A program made the translations under genes and the position numbers. DNA of 64,000 nucleotides, from positions 248,001 to 312,000 of the forward strand of contig NZ_CP059195.1 in assembly GCF_014251695.1 (NCBI RefSeq), read 5' to 3'. Origin of the DNA: Blattabacterium cuenoti (lineage in GTDB: Bacteria > Bacteroidota > Bacteroidia > Flavobacteriales > Blattabacteriaceae). Below the pieces are notes generated by a model that made no database searches, was not told the origin of the DNA, and was given only the letters and a program-made list of their open reading frames with translations. Each line of letters opens with the position of its first letter. Within the stretch, counting starts at the first letter, position 1. This document shows, piece by piece, positions 27,981-35,283 of the stretch.

Positions 27981-28991
27981 ATGAAAAAAAAAATTGAAAA
28001 AGCGTTAGAAAATGTTATTATAATTGATAATAAAAATATTATTGAATCTGGTTGGGTCAGAAAGATAGATTTCATAAATAATGAAATAAAAATATATTTG
28101 AGTTTATCCAATCCATCTATGCATATAAGAAACAAACTTATAAAAGATATTACACATTCTATAAAAAATAAAAATATTTTAGAGACAATACATATAAAAA
28201 TAGAAATCAAATCAGATACAAAAATAAAACCTGAAATAAAAAATATAATTGCTATAGCTTCTGGAAAAGGAGGAGTAGGAAAATCTACAATAGCTACAAA
28301 TATTGCTGTTTCTTTAGTTCAAATGGGGTTTCATGTTGGATTATTGGATGCGGATATTTATGGTCCTTCTATTCCATTAATGTTTAATCTTGAAGAAGAT
28401 TCCGTAAATTTACAACAAAAAAATGGAATTATGAATCCTATTATGAGTTATGGGGTAAAAATTCTATCTATAGGTTTTTTTTCAAAATATGGAGAGGCTA
28501 TTGTTTGGAGAGGCCCCATGGTAACCAAAGTTTTGAGACAATTTATGCATGAAACTAATTGGGGAAAATTAGATTTCTTAATTGTAGATTTACCACCAGG
28601 AACAGGGGATATTCATTTATCTCTTTTGCAAGAGATTCCATTAAAAGGGATTGTTATAGTAAGTACATCTCAAAAGATAGCTTTGTCGGATGTGAATCGA
28701 TCTGTGGGAATGTTTCGGATTAGATCGATTTATGTCCCTATACTTGGAATTATAGAAAATATGTCTTATGTTCTTTCAAAAGGAACTAAAGAAAAATGCT
28801 ATTTTTTTGGAAAAAATGGAGTAAGAGATTTTTCCAAAGAAATGAATCTTTTTTTTCTTGGAGAAATTCCTATGTTACAAAACATACGAGAATATTCAGA
28901 TTTAGGAATTCCTGTAATTTTAAAAAACGAGAATGTTAGAAATATTTTTATAAAAATTGCAAAAAATATCATCAACCAATTGCAGAAATAA
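27981..28991 (+). CDS. mrp: Mrp/ApbC-type iron-sulfur cluster carrier P-loop ATPase
   Basis: Cytosolic ATPase (336 residues) of the Mrp/NBP35 family that carries or inserts iron-sulfur clusters. A DUF59-like N-terminal domain (about 1-75) is followed by the deviant P-loop ASGKGGVGKSTIATNIA near 90 and DLPPGTGDIHLSL near 192. The cluster-binding CxxC usually found after ENMSY is missing; the sequence reads ENMSYVLSKGTKEKCYFFG with a single cysteine. I choose ATG at 27981, because the GTG at 27957 only adds eight residues. The start codon is followed by ten As. Confidence 0.9.
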   Translation: MKKKIEKALENVIIIDNKNIIESGWVRKIDFINNEIKIYLSLSNPSMHIRNKLIKDITHSIKNKNILETIHIKIEIKSDTKIKPEIKNIIAIASGKGGVGKSTIATNIAVSLVQMGFHVGLLDADIYGPSIPLMFNLEEDSVNLQQKNGIMNPIMSYGVKILSIGFFSKYGEAIVWRGPMVTKVLRQFMHETNWGKLDFLIVDLPPGTGDIHLSLLQEIPLKGIVIVSTSQKIALSDVNRSVGMFRIRSIYVPILGIIENMSYVLSKGTKEKCYFFGKNGVRDFSKEMNLFFLGEIPMLQNIREYSDLGIPVILKNENVRNIFIKIAKNIINQLQK

Positions 28992-28997
28992 ATTATT

Positions 28998-29801
28998 TTA
29001 TAAACAAAATTTGATAAATTCTTTTAATATTAATATTAGGATAGATATAGATTTTTCTGTTTCTTGATTAAATGGGTTTAAAACATTTATTTCATCGGAA
29101 TTATGTTTATTTTTAGTTTTTTCATATAAACCCATAACAATGGACATAGCAAAGACTCGTAAATTCATACATTTAGCTGTTATGACATCTGTTACCATAT
29201 TCGTTCCTACACTATCCCCCCCCATAGATCGGATCATTGCATATTCTGCATAGGTTTTATAATTAGGATAAGGACAAGCAACATATACTCCTTTCTGAAT
29301 AATGATATTATGATTCATAGCAATATTTTCTGCAATTTCTATCATTTTTGGATCATATGGTTCTGTGATTTCAAAAAATCTATTTTTTATAAATTCTTTT
29401 ATATCAGGATTTTCAGGAAAAAAATTAATATGATCCTTAACAAACATTACATCACCCATTTTGTAATTTGGATTTACTCCACCAGAAATATTAATCAATA
29501 TTAATTTATTTATTCCTATATTTTTACACAATACAATTGTTAAATTATTTTTTCTATTTTCTTCATGTTCTATTAAAAATACTACATTTTTATCTTCGAT
29601 TTTACCAAATAAAAATTTTCCATATAAATTTTTTTTTGAAAAAAGGGGGATGTCTTCATAAAAAATGCATATAGGATTTTTTATCTCCTCTATCAGTTTA
29701 TCGAACTGACTTCCTAATAATAAAATTCCAAAATCAGGTTTTTCTTTTATTTTGTTTTGTATGTATTGTTTTGATTCTTCTAAAGTTATAGTCATTGACA
29801 T
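28998..29801 (-). CDS. Purine nucleoside phosphorylase
   Basis: Purine-salvage enzyme (267 residues) splitting nucleosides with phosphate. It has the NP-II/trimeric PNP pattern: phosphate-site NISGGVNP near residue 105, the purine-pocket GGDSVGTNMVTDVITAK near 189-205 (family consensus GADxVGMSTVPExxxA), and an N-terminal GSQFDKLIEEI corresponding to the usual GSGLG loop, here degenerate. Whether it prefers inosine/guanosine or methylthioadenosine cannot be told. It converges on mrp with a 6-base gap. Confidence 0.85.
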   Translation of the reverse strand: MSMTITLEESKQYIQNKIKEKPDFGILLLGSQFDKLIEEIKNPICIFYEDIPLFSKKNLYGKFLFGKIEDKNVVFLIEHEENRKNNLTIVLCKNIGINKLILINISGGVNPNYKMGDVMFVKDHINFFPENPDIKEFIKNRFFEITEPYDPKMIEIAENIAMNHNIIIQKGVYVACPYPNYKTYAEYAMIRSMGGDSVGTNMVTDVITAKCMNLRVFAMSIVMGLYEKTKNKHNSDEINVLNPFNQETEKSISILILILKEFIKFCL

Positions 29802-29916
29802 AAATTCAAGTTTTTATCAAATTACACGAACAGAACACTCCAATAAATAAAAAGTAAAAAATAAAATAAAGGGAAATTATTTCATTATTTATTTTTGTCA
29901 TTTGATTCATTTTGAT

Positions 29917-30933
29917 TTATTGTATGACATTTACTTCTCTGGATAAAGGAATACCGAACTTTTTTTTTATATTTTTTGTTATTTTTTCTGAAAAAGAATA
30001 TATCTCCATTCCAGTCGCTTTTCCATAGTTTACTAAAATGACAGGTTTTTTTTTATATATTCCTACATTTCCAATTTTTTTTTCTTTCCATCCTATATTT
30101 TCAATTAATGAATTAGCAGATAATTTTATTTTATGATTAGAAATTCTATAACCTGTAATAGTGGGGTATTGATGTTTTAGTTTTTTAAAATTCAATACCC
30201 CGACTATGGGATTAGTAAAAAAACTACCAGCATTTCCAATTTTTTTTGGATTTGGAATTTTTCTTTGTCTAATATTAAAAATAGCTTTCCTTAAATTGTG
30301 AATAGTAGGCGTTTTAATATTCATATTTTCTAATTCTTTTTGAATTTCCACATAAGATGTATTTAATTGTTTATATTTCTTTCTTAAAAGAAAAAAAACA
30401 GATAGAATCAGAAATTTATTTTTATAATGTTTAAAAAAAGAATAACGATATTGTAATTTACATTCTTCACGTGTAAATTCTCTTATTTTTCTATTATCTA
30501 TTTCATATGCTTCTACTTTTATTAAAGTGTCTTTTACTTCTACTCCATATGCTCCAATATTTTGAATGGGGGCAGCTCCAACTGTCCCAGGAATAAATGA
30601 TAAATTTTCTAACCCACTCAATCCTTTTTGGATTGTCCAGTTTACAAATTCATTCCAATTCTCTCCAGCATAAGCTTTAACAATGGCTTGATTCTCATTT
30701 TCTTTGATCACTTTTTTTCCTTTTATTCCCATTTTTATTACTAGTCCCGGATAATAATTTTTTAAAAATAAAATATTACTTCCATTTCCTAAAAAAAGTT
30801 TTGATATATATGGATATATATCAAAACTTTTTTGAAAGTCTTCTATACTTTTCACTTCTACAAAAAAACGAGCATAAACATTTATTCCAAATGTATTGAA
30901 TTTTTTTAGAGAAAAATTTTTTTTAATTAACAT
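29917..30933 (-). CDS. murB: UDP-N-acetylenolpyruvoylglucosamine reductase MurB
   Basis: FAD enzyme (338 residues) that reduces UDP-GlcNAc-enolpyruvate to UDP-MurNAc. FLGNGSNILF near 47 and GLSGLENLSFIPGTVGAAPIQNIGAYGVEV near 97-126 form the FAD/substrate region; GNAGSFFTNPIV near 235 includes the catalytic serine. The length fits the long (type I) MurB. The gene is far from the dcw cluster. Two striking inverted repeats lie in the coding sequence: a 20-bp-arm palindrome at 30792-30833 and a GC-rich hairpin at 30158-30207. Confidence 0.95.
   Translation of the reverse strand: MLIKKNFSLKKFNTFGINVYARFFVEVKSIEDFQKSFDIYPYISKLFLGNGSNILFLKNYYPGLVIKMGIKGKKVIKENENQAIVKAYAGENWNEFVNWTIQKGLSGLENLSFIPGTVGAAPIQNIGAYGVEVKDTLIKVEAYEIDNRKIREFTREECKLQYRYSFFKHYKNKFLILSVFFLLRKKYKQLNTSYVEIQKELENMNIKTPTIHNLRKAIFNIRQRKIPNPKKIGNAGSFFTNPIVGVLNFKKLKHQYPTITGYRISNHKIKLSANSLIENIGWKEKKIGNVGIYKKKPVILVNYGKATGMEIYSFSEKITKNIKKKFGIPLSREVNVIQ
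30158..30207. repeat. GC-rich imperfect inverted repeat inside murB
   Basis: ATAGT GGGGTATTGA (30158-30172) pairs with TCAATACCCC G ACTAT (30192-30207) with a single bulged G; 15 bp in total, loop 19. The four-G/four-C block is rare at this base composition. Confidence 0.8.
30792..30833. repeat. 42-bp palindrome inside murB (20-bp perfect arms)
   Basis: Bases 30792-30811 are the exact reverse complement of 30814-30833 with a 2-base centre (GG). It encodes KSFDIYPYISKLF near the N-terminus of MurB, so the palindrome is translated. Confidence 0.95.
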
Positions 30934-30967
30934 GTTAAAAATATTTCATAAATGCGTAAATACAATT

Positions 30968-30997
30968 TTGTACGTAAATATTGTATGATTAAATTTA
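30968..30997 (+). promoter_or_regulatory. Candidate promoter of the ytxH-holin-rlmB operon
   Basis: TTG (30968-30970), a 19-base spacer and TAAATTTA (30990-30997, one mismatch to TAnnTTTG) lie in the divergent murB-ytxH gap, about 38 bases before the ATG at 31036. Confidence 0.4.
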
Positions 30998-31035
30998 TCC
31001 GAAGTAAAAATAAAAATATAAAATTGTTATTCTTT

Positions 31036-31299
31036 ATGAAAAAAGGAGGAAGTTTTTTTTGGGGAGTTATTTTAGGAACAATGGCAGGTTTAATAGTAGG
31101 AATGATATTAACTCCAAAAAAAGAGGAAAAAATAAAAAATATATTAGAAAAAAAAACAGAAGAATTAAGAGATAATTTACAGGAAATTGGTAAAAAAATC
31201 GGAAAAAGAGTACATAAGATTAAATCAGACTTTAAATCTAAGTGGAAAAAAAATAAAATAGAAAAAATGGATCAAGTAGAAGATGAATTAGGAACTTAA
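31036..31299 (+). CDS. YtxH-domain small membrane protein
   Basis: Small protein (87 residues) beginning MKKGGSFFWGVILGTMAGLIVG, a single glycine-rich membrane segment, followed by a TPKKEEKIKNILEKKTEEL helical, charged tail that is likely coiled-coil. This is the YtxH (gas-vesicle-like/stress) domain, whose biochemical role is unknown. The open frame extends to 30952, but ATG at 31036 matches the family start. A hydrophobic holin-like protein gene follows by 28 bases, an order I associate with Flavobacteriia. Confidence 0.75.
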   Translation: MKKGGSFFWGVILGTMAGLIVGMILTPKKEEKIKNILEKKTEELRDNLQEIGKKIGKRVHKIKSDFKSKWKKNKIEKMDQVEDELGT

Positions 31300-31327
31300 A
31301 ACTTCATAAGTTTTTCATTGTTTTCAA

Positions 31328-31657
31328 ATGTTCATTTTTATTAAAAATTTTATACATAAAAAATGGTGTCTTTTTAAAAATGAAGTCATTAAAATATTGA
31401 TTTCTATCATGACAGAGATTTTTATTAATTTTTTATTATTGATATTTTGCATTATTATTTTTTTTTTAATTAGCCTTTCTTTGTGTTTTTTTCTTTCTTT
31501 TTATTTTGGAAATTATATTATAGGATTTGGCATTATAACTATTTTATATTTTTTAATTTTTATTATCATATTTTATTTTGGAAGAGATATTACACGATTT
31601 ATTATCAAGAGTTTATTGAATAAATCTTTTATTAAAATCTTTGATAATAAAAAATAA
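31328..31657 (+). CDS. Small two-helix membrane protein (holin-like, function unknown)
   Basis: Protein of 109 residues with an amphipathic, basic start (FIHKKWCLFKNEVIKI) and two long hydrophobic hairpin helices at about 35-60 and 65-90. It resembles the Phage_holin_3_6-like family that in Bacteroidota often sits next to YtxH proteins, but there is no phage context, so a structural or envelope role is more likely than lysis. It lies between ytxH and rlmB, six bases from the latter. Confidence 0.6.
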   Translation: MFIFIKNFIHKKWCLFKNEVIKILISIMTEIFINFLLLIFCIIIFFLISLSLCFFLSFYFGNYIIGFGIITILYFLIFIIIFYFGRDITRFIIKSLLNKSFIKIFDNKK

Positions 31658-31663
31658 TGTATT

Positions 31664-32425
31664 ATGAAAAAATTAGAAATCGTTTACGGAATACATCCAT
31701 TGATAGAAGCGATTATAGCTAAAAAAACTATTAAAAAGCTTTTTTTTAAAAAAGGGTTGAAACAAATATCAAATGCGTACAAAAAATTAATAAATCTTTC
31801 CAAAAAAGAGCATATTCCAGTTCAAATTGTTTCGAAAAAACAATTTTTTCAACTGAAAAATAAAAATCATCAAGGAGTTTTTGCTATTCTTTCTCCTATA
31901 GAAACTTATCATATAGAAGATTTGCTTCCTATATTTTATGAAAAAGGGAAAAATCCACTTTTGATCATTCTAGATAGAATTACAGATGTAAGAAATTTTG
32001 GATCTATAATACGTACTTCTGCATGCGCAGGAGTAGATGCTATCATTATTCCAAAAAAAGATACAGCAATGATTGGATCTGATTCTATCAAAACTTCTTC
32101 AGGTGCTTTATTTAAAGTTCCAATATGTAAAGAAGAAAATATATTGAACACAATAGAATTTTTAACGAACTCGGGATTAAAAATTGTCTCTGCTACAGAA
32201 AAATCCAATATATATTGGTACAATATTGATTTTTCAGGTCCAACTGCTTTAATACTAGGAAATGAAGAAAAAGGAATTTCTTCAAAATATTTAAAAATTT
32301 CCTACGAAAAAGCAAAAATACCAACAATAAAAGGAGTTTCCTCTTTAAACGTTTCTGTAGCTTGTGGGGTTATTTTATATGAAATTTTCAGACAAAGAAA
32401 ATATAAATCTAAAACTCACTTTTAA
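31664..32425 (+). CDS. rlmB: 23S rRNA 2'-O-ribose methyltransferase RlmB (TrmH/SpoU family)
   Basis: SPOUT-fold methyltransferase (253 residues). An N-terminal substrate-binding domain (YGIHPLIEAI) is followed by the knot domain with the three SpoU motifs: DRITDVRNFGSIIRTSACAGVDAI near 103, ILGNEEKGIS near 196 and PTIKGVSSLNVSVACGVILYE near 218. RlmB modifies G2251 of 23S rRNA; closely related tRNA methylases cannot be ruled out. It overlaps the convergent pheS by 17 bases. Confidence 0.88.
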   Translation: MKKLEIVYGIHPLIEAIIAKKTIKKLFFKKGLKQISNAYKKLINLSKKEHIPVQIVSKKQFFQLKNKNHQGVFAILSPIETYHIEDLLPIFYEKGKNPLLIILDRITDVRNFGSIIRTSACAGVDAIIIPKKDTAMIGSDSIKTSSGALFKVPICKEENILNTIEFLTNSGLKIVSATEKSNIYWYNIDFSGPTALILGNEEKGISSKYLKISYEKAKIPTIKGVSSLNVSVACGVILYEIFRQRKYKSKTHF

Positions 32426-33395
32426 ATTGTTTTAAAAAACGAATATCATTATTAAAATAAATTCGAATATCTTTCATTTGATAAATTATTAGAGATAAAC
32501 GTTCAATTCCCAATCCAAAAGCAAATCCAGAATAAATTTCTGAATCAATATTTACATTTTTCAAAACTTTTGGATCTATCATTCCACAACCCATGATTTC
32601 TAGCCATCCACTATTACAATATATATCTACTTCAGCACTAGGCTCTGTAAAAGGAAAATAAGAAGGACGAAATCTAATCTTTACTTCTCCAAAAAAAGAA
32701 CTGATTAAATAATGGATCGTTTGTTTTAAATCAGAAAAAGAAACTTTTTTGTCTATATAAAATCCTTCCGCTTGATGAAACATGAAATTGGAACAGGAAG
32801 AAATGGTTTCATTCCTATATACTTTTCCGATAGACAATACACGAAAAGGAGGGCTATGTTTTTTCATATACCGTATTTGTACAGAAGAAGTGTGTGTACG
32901 TAACAAAATCTCTTGATTTTTTTTGCACAAAAAAAATGTATCTTGCATATCTCTAGATGGATGATAAATAGGAATATTTAAGGCTGTAAAATTATGCCAA
33001 TCATCTTCTATTTCAGGGCCATCTACATAAATGAATCCTATCCTTGTTAAAAGGGTTATTATTCTCTCTTTTATAAGAGATATAGGATGTCTTGAACCTA
33101 TTTCTATAGATTCACCCGGTATAGTAGGATCGAATTTTAGTATTTTTTCATTTTGAAAATCATTTTTTAACTTAAAAATCTTTATTTTATTTTTAACTTC
33201 TTTTTTTAACTCATTAATAATTTTTCCATAAGTTTTTCTTTCATGAATAGAAGTTTGTTTTAATTCTTTAAATAAAATTGTTAAAATTCCCTTTTTTTTC
33301 CCTAAAAATTGAATTCTGAATGTTTCTGAGTCATTATATGTTTTAATGTGAAAACATTTGATTTTTTCTTTTGCTTGATCTATTTTTTTATCCAT
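32409..33395 (-). CDS. pheS: Phenylalanyl-tRNA synthetase alpha subunit
   Basis: Class II synthetase alpha chain (328 residues), working with PheT (not in the window). The N-terminal coiled-coil (about 1-85) binds tRNA-Phe. RTHTSSVQIRYM near 166 is motif-2 related, GKVYRNETISSCSNFMFHQAEGFYIDK near 192 binds ATP, and FRPSYFPFTEPSAEVDIYC and GFAFGLGIERLSLIIY (motif 3) complete the site. A small uncharacterised gene lies six bases upstream on the same strand. The 3' end overlaps rlmB. Confidence 0.96.
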   Translation of the reverse strand: MDKKIDQAKEKIKCFHIKTYNDSETFRIQFLGKKKGILTILFKELKQTSIHERKTYGKIINELKKEVKNKIKIFKLKNDFQNEKILKFDPTIPGESIEIGSRHPISLIKERIITLLTRIGFIYVDGPEIEDDWHNFTALNIPIYHPSRDMQDTFFLCKKNQEILLRTHTSSVQIRYMKKHSPPFRVLSIGKVYRNETISSCSNFMFHQAEGFYIDKKVSFSDLKQTIHYLISSFFGEVKIRFRPSYFPFTEPSAEVDIYCNSGWLEIMGCGMIDPKVLKNVNIDSEIYSGFAFGLGIERLSLIIYQMKDIRIYFNNDIRFLKQFKSEF

Positions 33396-33401
33396 ATATA
33401 T

Positions 33402-33764
33402 TTATTCAAGAATATTTTCTTCATTCATATAACGAATAATAGCTTTTTTAATTAAAAATAATTGTTCTTTCTGATTAAAAGGAATTTTATTTTTCAATAT
33501 ATAATGGGGCCATCCTTCTTTATCTCTTCCCGTAAACAAATAATAACCAAAAGGTTCCAATATTCTACATATTGCAATATGTAGAATATTGATTTTATCT
33601 TCTTTATTAAAGAATATATCTTTTCCTTTCCCTAATTCTTGAATTCCTATTAGGTAAATAATTCCAATGAGATCAATTTGTCCTTCTATATAAAAATTGT
33701 TTTGTATATATGATATGACCTTATTCCAATTGATATGAAATTGTTGCATAAATGTTTTTTCCAT
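33402..33764 (-). CDS. Uncharacterised 120-residue protein (holds a 34-bp palindrome)
   Basis: I do not recognise a characterised family. The protein is soluble, with no signal peptide or membrane helix, and alternates helices with a hydrophobic core (IDLIGIIYLIGIQELGKG). It has a possible aromatic/acidic surface near GRDKEGWPHYILKNKIPF. Codon use and composition match its neighbours and the frame is intact, so it is likely a real gene. It is 6 bases upstream of pheS and divergent from cvpA with a 27-base gap. The perfect palindrome at 33558-33591 encodes NILHIAICRILE. Confidence 0.7.
   Translation of the reverse strand: MEKTFMQQFHINWNKVISYIQNNFYIEGQIDLIGIIYLIGIQELGKGKDIFFNKEDKINILHIAICRILEPFGYYLFTGRDKEGWPHYILKNKIPFNQKEQLFLIKKAIIRYMNEENILE
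33558..33591. repeat. 34-bp perfect palindrome in coding sequence
   Basis: Bases 33558-33574 are the exact reverse complement of 33575-33591 with no spacer (centre TTGCAA). It lies wholly inside the 120-residue protein gene. Confidence 0.97.
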
Positions 33765-33791
33765 TTTATTTAGTATATTAAAAAAATAGTT

Positions 33792-34301
33792 ATGTTAGAT
33801 ATAATTATTATAATTATAATTTTATATGGTGGATATCATGGATATAAAAAAGGATTAATTTCTCAATTATTCATATTTATGATATTTTTTATGTTGATTC
33901 TCAAAGGATTTTATATTTTCTCTTTTGTTAAAGAAATCTTAAAAGAAGTCAATATAGTAAGCAAAAAATCCTATCAATTTATAATTTATTCTATAATAAT
34001 TTCTCTTTTTTCTATTATTGTTATAGCTTTTATAACTAAAAAAATTATAGAATTTATAATGATAATCACATGGATGAAACCTATAGATAGATTAGGGGGT
34101 GGAATATTAGGTATGATTAAATGTTTTTTTTGTCTTTCAATATGTATTCTTTTACTAAAAGAAGCTAATAAAAAAATACATCTCTTTTCTTATAATTTTT
34201 TACAAAATTCCTTTGAAAAAGAATTTCAATTTCTTTTATATCAAAAAGGATCTTTATTGAATAAATTGAAAGAGTTATATTTTAAATTTTATGAATTTTA
34301 A
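33792..34301 (+). CDS. CvpA-family membrane protein
   Basis: Inner-membrane protein (169 residues, four helices) of the CvpA/colicin V production family, poorly understood but linked to envelope homeostasis in proteobacteria. The start MLDIIIIIIILYGGYHGYKKGLISQ is the family signature with its DxxI...GxxxGxxxGL pattern; the run of seven isoleucines is extreme even for this A/T-rich genome. RLGGGILGMIKCFF near 100 is the second conserved block. Its last 11 bases overlap the LuxE-like gene. Confidence 0.82.
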   Translation: MLDIIIIIIILYGGYHGYKKGLISQLFIFMIFFMLILKGFYIFSFVKEILKEVNIVSKKSYQFIIYSIIISLFSIIVIAFITKKIIEFIMIITWMKPIDRLGGGILGMIKCFFCLSICILLLKEANKKIHLFSYNFLQNSFEKEFQFLLYQKGSLLNKLKELYFKFYEF

Positions 34302-35283
34302 AAAAAAAATTTTTTCTATTTTATCAAAAAAAGAATTTGATAATTTGACATGGGATATATTCCATTATCAAATTAAAAATAATGAAATTTATAAAAATTA
34401 TCTTAAATCCTTAGATATTAATCCATTTGAAATCAAAAATATATCTAAAATTCCTTTTTTACCTATTTCTTTTTTTAAAACGCATCGTATTTTGAGTACT
34501 AATATAACGGATTGTTACGATATCATTTTTACCAGCAGTGGAACTGATGGTCTCAGAAGTAAACATTATGTCCAAAATTTGAGTATTTATATTGATAGTA
34601 TTAAAAAAGGTTTTGAATTTTTTTATGGGCCGATAGAAAAATTTAAGTTTTTAGGATTTTTTCCCACAAATAGGAAAGACTCTTCTTTAATTTATATGAT
34701 AAAATATTTGATACAAAAAACTAAAAAAAATGGAAGTTATTTTGTCCCTTATACTTCTTATAAAGATCCCCATCTTATTCCCAATAAAAAGGATAAAAAT
34801 ATTTTTATTTTTGGACTTAGCTTTTCTTTATTAGATTTTATAGAAAAATATAATCATATTAAAAAAAATGAATATAGAAACAAAGTTATAATTATGGAAA
34901 CAGGTGGGATGAAAGGAAGAAGAAAAGAAATCATTAGAGAAGAATTACACAATAATTTAAAAAAATTTTTTTGTGTAAAGGAAATTCATTCGGAATATGG
35001 GATGACAGAATTGCTTTCTCAAGCATATGCCAAAAAAAACGGAATATTTCAATGTCCTCCTTGGATGAAAATATATATCAGAGATCCTGAAGATCCTTTT
35101 ATACATGTAGAAAACAATAAAATAGGAGGAATTGATATTATCGATTTATCAAATTATTTATCTTGTCCTTTTATTTCTACCCAAGATTTGGGGAAAAAAA
35201 TCAATGATAATGAATTCGAAGTATTAGGAAGAATGGATTTTTCAGACATGCGAGGATGTAATCTAATGACACCCATTTTCTAG
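34291..35283 (+). CDS. LuxE-like acyl-protein synthetase / acyl-adenylate ligase
   Basis: Protein of 330 residues related to LuxE, the adenylate-forming enzyme that activates fatty acids. IPFLPISFFKTHRI near 50 and IIFTSSGTDGLRSKHY near 79 (phosphate-binding Thr/Ser/Gly loop) match, and HSEYGMTELLSQAYAKKNGIFQCPPWMKI near 228-256 holds the ANL-family YGMTE motif. No lux partners (LuxC/D) are present, so the acyl acceptor is unknown; lipid or cell-wall modification is a guess. It overlaps cvpA by 11 bases and converges on pit. Confidence 0.8.
   Translation: MNFKKKIFSILSKKEFDNLTWDIFHYQIKNNEIYKNYLKSLDINPFEIKNISKIPFLPISFFKTHRILSTNITDCYDIIFTSSGTDGLRSKHYVQNLSIYIDSIKKGFEFFYGPIEKFKFLGFFPTNRKDSSLIYMIKYLIQKTKKNGSYFVPYTSYKDPHLIPNKKDKNIFIFGLSFSLLDFIEKYNHIKKNEYRNKVIIMETGGMKGRRKEIIREELHNNLKKFFCVKEIHSEYGMTELLSQAYAKKNGIFQCPPWMKIYIRDPEDPFIHVENNKIGGIDIIDLSNYLSCPFISTQDLGKKINDNEFEVLGRMDFSDMRGCNLMTPIF

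Noticed and set aside
29802..29916. 115-base gap between PNP and murB as a small RNA gene
   Set aside because: A/T-rich with no stable fold, promoter match or terminator that I could see.
31328..31657. Prophage remnant suggested by the holin-like protein
   Set aside because: No other phage gene or att-like repeat nearby; the ytxH-holin-like pair fits an ordinary membrane operon.
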